In this document: in pieces, positions 7,561-11,649 of the stretch
Numbering within the stretch: position 1 is the stretch's first letter
Layout of the letters: the number at the start of each line of letters is the position of its first letter
DNA from: Lachnospiraceae bacterium UBA4292
GTDB taxonomy: Bacteria; Bacillota; Clostridia; Lachnospirales; Lachnospiraceae
Direction: 5' to 3'
DNA: 11,649 bases
NCBI GenBank assembly: GCA_002395865.1
Contig: DGVE01000150.1
Coordinates: 1-11,649 of the forward strand
Position numbers and translations under genes: made by a program
Notes under the pieces: model-generated
Database searches by the model: none
Told to the model about the DNA's origin: nothing
The model's input: the letters and a program-made list of their open reading frames with translations, nothing else

Positions 7561-8234
7561 CACTGCCCCTGTTCTGCGATCCTTCCGTCTTCCATTCTGA
7601 TTATTCTGTCCGCACATCTGGCCAACTCAAGATTATGCGTGATCATTATTATCGTCTGTGCATACTTTTTGTTCGTTTTTTTCAGAAGTTCAACGATCTC
7701 ATTCCCCGCTTTGGTATCAAGATTACCTGTCGGCTCGTCAGCCAGAATAATGGATGGTCTGGCTATGAGTGCACGCCCTATTGCAGTCCGCTGCTGTTGT
7801 CCTCCGGATAATTCATTCGGAAGATGTTTTCTCCTGTCCGTAAGTCCCAGAAGCGCGAGCATTTCGTCGATCTCGGCTTCATCCACGCTCCTTCCGTCCA
7901 GTTCCAAAGGCAGAGATATATTTTCCTCGACATTCAGTATCGGTATCAGATTGTAGAACTGATATATGATACCTACCTGCCTTCTTCTGAAGATCGCCAG
8001 TGCATCATCTCTCAGTTTATATATATCTTTCCCTTCCACAAACACTTTACCCGAAGTCGGTCTGTCTACTCCGCCCAACAGATTCATAAGCGTGGACTTA
8101 CCCGACCCGCTGGCTCCGATTATCGCAACAAACTCCCCCTTGTTTACCGAAAACGATACATCGTCCAGAGCGATCACCTCTGCATCGCCCTTTCCATATA
8201 CCTTTTTCAAATGTTCCGCTCTTAAGATCTCCAT
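7560..8234 (-). CDS. ABC transporter ATP-binding protein (MacB/LolD/FtsE type)
   Basis: This 224-residue cytoplasmic ATPase drives the permease encoded next. It has Walker [10 protein letters not shown] (40-48), Q-loop Q92 in IIYQFYNL, signature LSGGQQQR (142-149), Walker B IILADEP (162-168), D-loop GNLD (170-173) and H200 in MITHN. The signature and the [14 protein letters not shown] region are typical of the MacB/LolD/FtsE group that works with FtsX-type permeases. The ATG at 8234 follows AAGGAG with a spacing of 6. A longer frame upstream runs through the promoter and the neighbouring terminator, so it is not used. It is the first gene of a four-gene unit with permease, regulator and kinase. 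Confidence 0.96.
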   Translation of the reverse strand: MEILRAEHLKKVYGKGDAEVIALDDVSFSVNKGEFVAIIGASGSGKSTLMNLLGGVDRPTSGKVFVEGKDIYKLRDDALAIFRRRQVGIIYQFYNLIPILNVEENISLPLELDGRSVDEAEIDEMLALLGLTDRRKHLPNELSGGQQQRTAIGRALIARPSIILADEPTGNLDTKAGNEIVELLKKTNKKYAQTIIMITHNLELARCADRIIRMEDGRIAEQGQ

Positions 8235-8263
8235 GTTCTTCTCCTTTATTCCATGATGACCAT

Positions 8264-8296
8264 ATGATATCACGTCGCCTGTTACAGGTAGGTTAC
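8264..8296 (-). promoter_or_regulatory. promoter and candidate response-regulator box of the ABC/two-component operon
   Basis: On the minus strand, TGATATCAT gives an extended -10 (TATCAT at 8264-8269), with transcription predicted to start near 8257, about 23 nt before the ATPase ATG. The -35 position holds CCTACC, which is a poor match to TTGACA. Overlapping it is a direct repeat, GTAAC at 8292-8296 and 8281-8285, with an 11-bp period. A weak -35 overlapped by an 11-bp direct repeat is the usual layout of promoters activated by OmpR/PhoB-type regulators. The module's own regulator (4225-4896) is the obvious candidate; that link is inferred. Confidence 0.55.
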
Positions 8297-8312
8297 TTTT
8301 CTCATGAAATTC

Positions 8313-8338
8313 AAAAAACGGGAGCCTCACGCCCCCGG
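8313..8338 (-). terminator. intrinsic terminator of the second MATE gene, overlapping its coding end
   Basis: On the minus strand, CGGGGGC (8331-8337) and GCTCCCG (8319-8325) form a 7-bp stem with one G-U pair around a 5-nt loop, followed by six T residues (8313-8318). The MATE stop codon TGA (8327-8329) lies in the loop and the last codons (PGA) form the left arm. The core matches the hairpin at 3022-3044 except for two bases missing from the loop. It separates the MATE gene from the following ABC operon promoter. Confidence 0.8.
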
Positions 8339-9664
8339 AACTTTTGTTTTTATATTCGGATTTCTGAGTATCATAACGATCAGCGGAATGACCATCACAC
8401 ACCAGACTATAGGTTCTGCCCATATGACGCCCATATATCCCAGTCTCGGAACCAGAAAAGACACTATGAGTATCTTCCCGACGCACTCGATGGTGCTTGA
8501 TACTATTGGTGTAATGTGATCACCGAGCCCCTGCAGCGAGTTTCTGAGGATGCAGATGGCCAGGGGCACAAGGTAGAGCGCCGTGTCAACGCGAAGGTAC
8601 AGGACCGCCGCATCGACACTCTCCCTGGTAATGTCGCCGCACACGAGCCGTATCAGAAGGTCGCCTGTCAGATTTACACACAAAACCACCAGAATACACC
8701 ATATAGTGCCGATAAAAAGTGCCTGCTTAATGCCCTCTCTCACTCTGCCCTTGAGTCCGGCGCCGAAGTTCTGGCTGCAGTATATCGCCATCGTCTGGCC
8801 GAGCACCGCAAACATCATCATGTAGACCTCAGTGAGCTTTCTGGCTGCAGTCTGGGCCACTATGTATACGGTTCCGAGGCCGTTGATACCGCTCTGAAGA
8901 GAAACCGTCCCGAGGCTGACCAGACAGCTCATAAAACCCATCGACAGGCCGGAGCCAAGTACGATCATTATCATGTGCGAGTTTAGTTTCAGATCCTCCT
9001 TAGAGAGCCTGAGGACGCTGTATCGCTTCAGCATGTAGATGAAGCTTGCCAGACCAGCTACAGACTGCGCCACAACCGTGGCTATCGCGGCCCCCTCCAC
9101 TCCAAGCTCCATTACCTTTATGCAGAAGATATCACCCGCGATATTCAAAAGCACGGAAATAAAGAGGAACACCGTGGGCATCACCGTATCGCCCAGAGCC
9201 CGAAGAAACGCCGCGCAGATGTTGTAGACCATGGTCATGGTCACGCCCGCGAATATTATAAAAATATATCTGTATGACAGCGAAAAGACCTTTTCGGGCA
9301 CATTCAGAAGTTTTAATATCGGTGTAAGGCAGGAAAGAGTGGCGACGGTTATGACCGCAGATATCGCAAATCCCGCCGTGAGCGATGCCGCTACACTTTT
9401 TCGAAGGTTTCGCTCCTCGTGAGCGCCGAAATATCTGGCCACGATCACCGCGAAGCCATTCGTAAGGCCTGTCATAAATCCGATGACCAGTCCCGACAGA
9501 GCTGTAGTCGCGCCTACCGCGCTCAAAGCATCCTCACCGAGAAGGGTACTCACTATCCTGGTGTCAGCCATGCTGTAGCAGAGCTGCAGCACATATCCTA
9601 TCATTACCGGCAACGCAAATGACAGTATGACGGTCACCGGTCTTCCTTTTGTCAGATCACGCAT
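8327..9664 (-). CDS. second MATE-family efflux transporter
   Basis: This 445-residue, 12-helix inner-membrane antiporter is typical in length for the family. It begins MRDLTKGRPVTVILSFALP, followed by YSMADTRIVSTLLG at the end of helix 1, GLTNGFAVIVARYFGAHEE in the first loop, RALGDTVMPTVFLFIS and LNIAGDIFCIKV in the middle, and GLGTVYIVAQTAARK in the second half. It shares the family plan with the plus-strand MATE at 1040-2401 but differs widely from it, so the two are not a recent duplication. An in-frame TGA four codons upstream fixes ATG 9664 as the first possible start; its ribosome site (ATGGAAC) is weak. The substrate cannot be inferred. It is transcribed towards the ABC operon but is separated from it by a terminator. 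Confidence 0.92.
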   Translation of the reverse strand: MRDLTKGRPVTVILSFALPVMIGYVLQLCYSMADTRIVSTLLGEDALSAVGATTALSGLVIGFMTGLTNGFAVIVARYFGAHEERNLRKSVAASLTAGFAISAVITVATLSCLTPILKLLNVPEKVFSLSYRYIFIIFAGVTMTMVYNICAAFLRALGDTVMPTVFLFISVLLNIAGDIFCIKVMELGVEGAAIATVVAQSVAGLASFIYMLKRYSVLRLSKEDLKLNSHMIMIVLGSGLSMGFMSCLVSLGTVSLQSGINGLGTVYIVAQTAARKLTEVYMMMFAVLGQTMAIYCSQNFGAGLKGRVREGIKQALFIGTIWCILVVLCVNLTGDLLIRLVCGDITRESVDAAVLYLRVDTALYLVPLAICILRNSLQGLGDHITPIVSSTIECVGKILIVSFLVPRLGYMGVIWAEPIVWCVMVIPLIVMILRNPNIKTKVPGA

Positions 9665-9749
9665 GTCTGTTCCATCTCAAAACACGAATAATGTCACGGC
9701 CGGGAGGGATCCTCCATGTCAGATATTTCGCGTTTTTATGTTAAAATAA

Positions 9750-9778
9750 TATGTAGAGTCCTGTTATATACATGTCAG
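9750..9778 (-). promoter_or_regulatory. possible promoter of the second MATE gene
   Basis: On the minus strand, CTGACA (9773-9778) and TACATA (9750-9755) are separated by 17 bp. The -35 has one mismatch and the -10 two. Transcription would start near 9743, about 78 nt before the ATG at 9664. The site overlaps the decayed 3' end of the HAD phosphatase remnant, so it may have arisen from or replaced that gene's sequence. Other AT-rich -10 candidates lie within a few bases. Confidence 0.35.
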
Positions 9779-9912
9779 TTCCAAAAGGTCCTGCGCTGTC
9801 CAGTCCGTTGGCCTTTGCCCCCTCTATGTCCTGGTCGCGGCACCTATGTGATCAAAATAACCATACAGTTCAAAATGCTGCAGGATCCTTACCGCAAATT
9901 CATACGGACAGC
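9774..9912 (-). pseudogene. remnant of a HAD-superfamily phosphatase (phosphoglycolate-phosphatase-like)
   Basis: Two adjacent pieces in different frames read as a HAD hydrolase. From about 9907 down, PYEFAVRILQHFELYGYF is followed by DHIGAAT. This matches the segment after the motif-2 threonine that reads KPxxFAxxILEHFGLxxYFDxIGGAT in phosphoglycolate phosphatases. After a frame change near 9840, RDQDIEGAKANGLDSAG (9839-9789) matches the motif-4 region, GDRxxDIEGAKANGLDSxGV. The stretch that should lie between them, roughly 30-40 residues, is missing, as are the whole N-terminal half with the nucleophile DxDGT and the C-terminal end. No intact frame survives. The remnant points the same way as the flanking genes. 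The identification is by recognition of motifs, without a search. The rest of this intergenic region (9665-9951) holds only the MATE leader and a GTTGGACA direct repeat. Confidence 0.75.
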
Positions 9913-9951
9913 CTGTCCAACAAATGTCCAACGAATTTCAAAATCTCATTT

Positions 9952-11199
9952 TTATTTATACAGGTTCTCCACGCCTTCCACAAAGTCAGCTGCTTCTTTT
10001 AACTCCAGAAGTTCTTTTACATCATCGCCGTATTTTTCTTCTATCAGCTTTGCGAACGCGTCATCTATGGCAGAAAGGACGTCATCTGCGGTGATATCTC
10101 CATTTATACCGGATGGAAAGTTTATATAAATGTCACGAGCCGGAGAGGTCGATATCTCGTACCAGTCGTGCAGATCGTGAAGGTCGACTATATAGTTCTT
10201 GTACCATTCGGGTCTGGCCTTGGAGTAGTATATGACCTCGAGCATTGCATCGCCCTTTCCAAGAGGGATGACGACGGATGTATAAATCGAATCTCCGATG
10301 GGGTCTGCGAGATGCCCTTCTTTTACAGAAAATGAGTTTGCAAAAGTATAGCTGCCGATGCTGTTAATGTTGTCAAACAGAGCCGAGCCGCCCTTATCTA
10401 CGCGAACGCCGGCAAACTCCACGCCCGAAAGACTCTCACAGCCGCCAAACATCATGTTGTATAAAGTATCCTCGCCAATGTCGAAGGACACCTGCGCGCC
10501 TTTAAGAGATGTGCAGCCATAATACATTTCGGTACAGTTTTTTACAGTTCCGCTTATCCTTACATCCGCCGACATAAGGGCGCTGCAACCGTAAAACATC
10601 CTCTGCACATATTCGGGCGGGTCCGCAGAAAAATACACATTCACATGGTTCAGCTTTTTATCCTCTGTAAACATATATGCGGCGCTCTCGATATGACTTC
10701 CCGAAAGCGTCACATCGGCGCTCACCAGAACGTCACATTCCGCCAGAAGAAATGAGACATCTCTCACGTCACCCATATCAAGCGACACCTTTGCATCCTT
10801 GATATTATTCATTCCGGTGAAGATACCTGCAGAAAGGTTTACGCACTGTGCCCCGTCTTTGCCGTTATCTCTTTTGCAAACAAGCTTTGCGTTCACGACA
10901 AGCTTGTCAAAAGCCGGAGTATCCTTCGAAGTCCATGGCGTATCATACACGTACTGATTTTTCCCCAGAACATATTCCGTCGCATAATAGATTCTGTTTA
11001 TATACAGGCAGCCGCCGTCGACATAGTAATCCCTCTCATCTTCCGTTTCGTTCTCGGTGACAGATCCGGATTCGGGGATGTTTACTGCCTCGGAGATCAT
11101 TTCGGTCTCCTGCGTTTCTTTCACCCCATCTTTTTCAGAACATCCGCCGATAAACAACGCCACACACAGCATGGCCGGCATGGCAGATCTTTTGAGCAT
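9952..11199 (-). CDS. surface lipoprotein with BspA/DUF285-like 25-residue repeats
   Basis: The product of 415 residues begins with a short lipoprotein signal: MLKRS, a hydrophobic core, then lipobox LFIGGC with the lipidated cysteine at position 20. A Glu/Thr/Ser-rich linker follows (about 21-58). Six repeats centred near 127, 152, 177, 202, 227 and 251 have a strict 24-25-residue period and a consensus like MFxGCxSLxxAxV, for example MFYGCSALMSADV, MYYGCTSLKGAQV and MFGGCESLSGVEF. This is the pattern of the BspA-like leucine-rich/DUF285 surface repeats. The C-terminal third (about 300-415) is not recognised and ends in a charged helical stretch. The frame is open to an ATG at 11292, but that start would place the lipobox at residue 51, too deep for a signal peptide. 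ATG 11199 with GGAG ten bases upstream is preferred. No clear promoter is seen in 11200-11326. The role is unknown; adhesion or binding at the surface is possible. Confidence 0.82.
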   Translation of the reverse strand: MLKRSAMPAMLCVALFIGGCSEKDGVKETQETEMISEAVNIPESGSVTENETEDERDYYVDGGCLYINRIYYATEYVLGKNQYVYDTPWTSKDTPAFDKLVVNAKLVCKRDNGKDGAQCVNLSAGIFTGMNNIKDAKVSLDMGDVRDVSFLLAECDVLVSADVTLSGSHIESAAYMFTEDKKLNHVNVYFSADPPEYVQRMFYGCSALMSADVRISGTVKNCTEMYYGCTSLKGAQVSFDIGEDTLYNMMFGGCESLSGVEFAGVRVDKGGSALFDNINSIGSYTFANSFSVKEGHLADPIGDSIYTSVVIPLGKGDAMLEVIYYSKARPEWYKNYIVDLHDLHDWYEISTSPARDIYINFPSGINGDITADDVLSAIDDAFAKLIEEKYGDDVKELLELKEAADFVEGVENLYK

Positions 11200-11326
11200 C
11201 TTAAATATACTCCAACGATAATGTTCACAAGTATTTCCTGCTTCCATATTTTCATGCTGTGGTAATCCAGTCGGTTCGAATAATGATTTCATTCTTTTAT
11301 AACCACTCCCCTCAACTCCTTCTTAA

Positions 11327-11649
11327 CTACACCGATGCGGCATTATTCACTACTTCTGCGCCGTTGACAGTTACCTTGTAAACGGTGTCGTCGTAGTTGA
11401 GGCCCAATGCCTTTGCGCTTGCCTGATTTTCTCTTACGAAGTATGTCTTAGTAAGACCTTCCTCTGCAGCCTTCCATGTGCCTATGCTGTCAAATACTGC
11501 CACGCCGTCGGTGCCTGTTGTGATCTGGCCGGCTGATGTAGCCGTCGCCCATTCCGTTCCTGTCCAGACGTCGAACTTAAGTCCGGAAACGGGAGAGTTG
11601 TTATTATCGGCATCGGTCTTGTAGACACCGAAGATACCGCAAAGCACCT
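11327..11649 (-). CDS. surface protein ending in a Cna-B/SpaA-type domain (3' end only)
   Basis: The last 107 codons of a gene that enters from the right edge are present. They make one prealbumin-like (Cna-B/SpaA) domain. GIFGVYKTDAD is the first strand with the lysine that usually forms the isopeptide bond (K10 of the fragment). SGLKFDVW is the next strand, TDGVAVFDSI the middle, and TYFVREN carries the conserved glutamate (E72 of the fragment). YKVTVNGAEVVNN is the last strand pair with a candidate asparagine partner. Such domains build pilins and adhesins of Gram-positive bacteria. The protein stops four residues after the last strand, with no LPxTG motif, hydrophobic segment or basic tail. 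It is therefore either anchored by another part, secreted, or truncated. The stop is followed by AAGGAG and the lipoprotein gene 128 bp further on. Confidence 0.85.
   Translation of the reverse strand, partial: VLCGIFGVYKTDADNNNSPVSGLKFDVWTGTEWATATSAGQITTGTDGVAVFDSIGTWKAAEEGLTKTYFVRENQASAKALGLNYDDTVYKVTVNGAEVVNNAASV

Noticed and set aside
7561..7617. Longer start for the ABC permease (19 extra residues)
   Set aside because: The extension lies within the ATPase coding end, is hydrophilic and unlike the family. ATG 7560 has a ribosome site and the typical TGATG overlap.
8235..8486. Longer start for the ATPase (about 84 extra residues)
   Set aside because: The extra frame runs through the operon promoter, the MATE terminator and the MATE coding end. 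ATG 8234 has AAGGAG at the ideal distance, and the Walker A position fits.
9906..9932. GTTGGACA direct repeat (two copies, 11-bp period) and GGACA/TGTCC inverted repeat, considered as an attachment site, target-site duplication or terminator
   Set aside because: The copies are adjacent rather than flanking an insertion, no integrase or transposase is present, and no T-run follows the short stem.
9716..10129. 137-codon plus-strand open frame across the HAD remnant and the lipoprotein end
   Set aside because: It is antisense to both a recognisable remnant and a real gene, its product is low-complexity Ser/Phe-rich, and no ribosome site precedes it.
1..11649. CRISPR arrays, tRNA/rRNA genes, insertion sequences and phage genes
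   Set aside because: No regularly spaced repeats, cloverleaf-like sequence, transposase motifs or phage structural genes were seen on either strand by eye.

Overview
The window most resembles a chromosome segment from an anaerobic Bacillota of the class Clostridia, probably a Lachnospiraceae member. This rests on moderate GC with frequent ATA and AGA codons, strong AGGAG-type ribosome sites, sigma-A promoters with 17-bp spacers, a plant/trypanosomatid-type GpmI, LuxS, and Gram-positive surface proteins. I recognise no species-specific marker, so the placement is an inference.

Layout, left to right. (1) 1-610, minus strand: the 5' part of gpmI (cofactor-independent phosphoglycerate mutase), cut by the window edge, with a clear promoter at 748-776 and a GC-rich hairpin in its leader. 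(2) 611-1039: a divergent intergenic region holding that promoter and leader, a possible 33-codon minus-strand gene (800-901), a near-consensus plus-strand promoter (917-945) and a tandem repeat in the following leader. (3) 1040-3004, plus strand: a MATE-family efflux transporter, then luxS with its own promoter and a strong terminator. (4) 8296 down to 3051, minus strand: a compact four-gene module of ABC ATPase, large FtsX/MacB-type permease, OmpR-family response regulator and sensor histidine kinase. Its genes overlap or nearly touch. Its promoter has an extended -10 and, in place of a -35 box, an 11-bp-period direct repeat that looks like a binding site for the module's own regulator. (5) 8327-9664, minus strand: a second, unrelated MATE transporter whose stop codon lies inside its own terminator hairpin. 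(6) 9774-9912, minus strand: the decayed remnant of a HAD-superfamily phosphatase gene, not an intact gene. (7) 9952-11199, minus strand: a lipoprotein with six BspA/DUF285-like repeats of 25 residues. (8) 11327-11649, minus strand: the 3' end of a surface protein closing with a Cna-B/SpaA-type domain and no sortase signal.

How the genes may work together: the ABC transporter and two-component system form the usual sensing-and-export arrangement for peptide or cell-envelope stress, with the two MATE pumps beside it. LuxS serves the activated methyl cycle and makes the AI-2 precursor. The right end is a cell-surface protein region. The phosphatase remnant lies at its border with the transporter region and suggests a past rearrangement there.

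I saw no tRNA, rRNA, CRISPR array, insertion sequence or phage gene. Nothing here is clearly a wholly new system. The observations most worth following are the HAD pseudogene junction, the candidate autoregulatory operator, the repeat-containing lipoprotein, and a nearly identical hairpin used at two terminators 5.3 kb apart.
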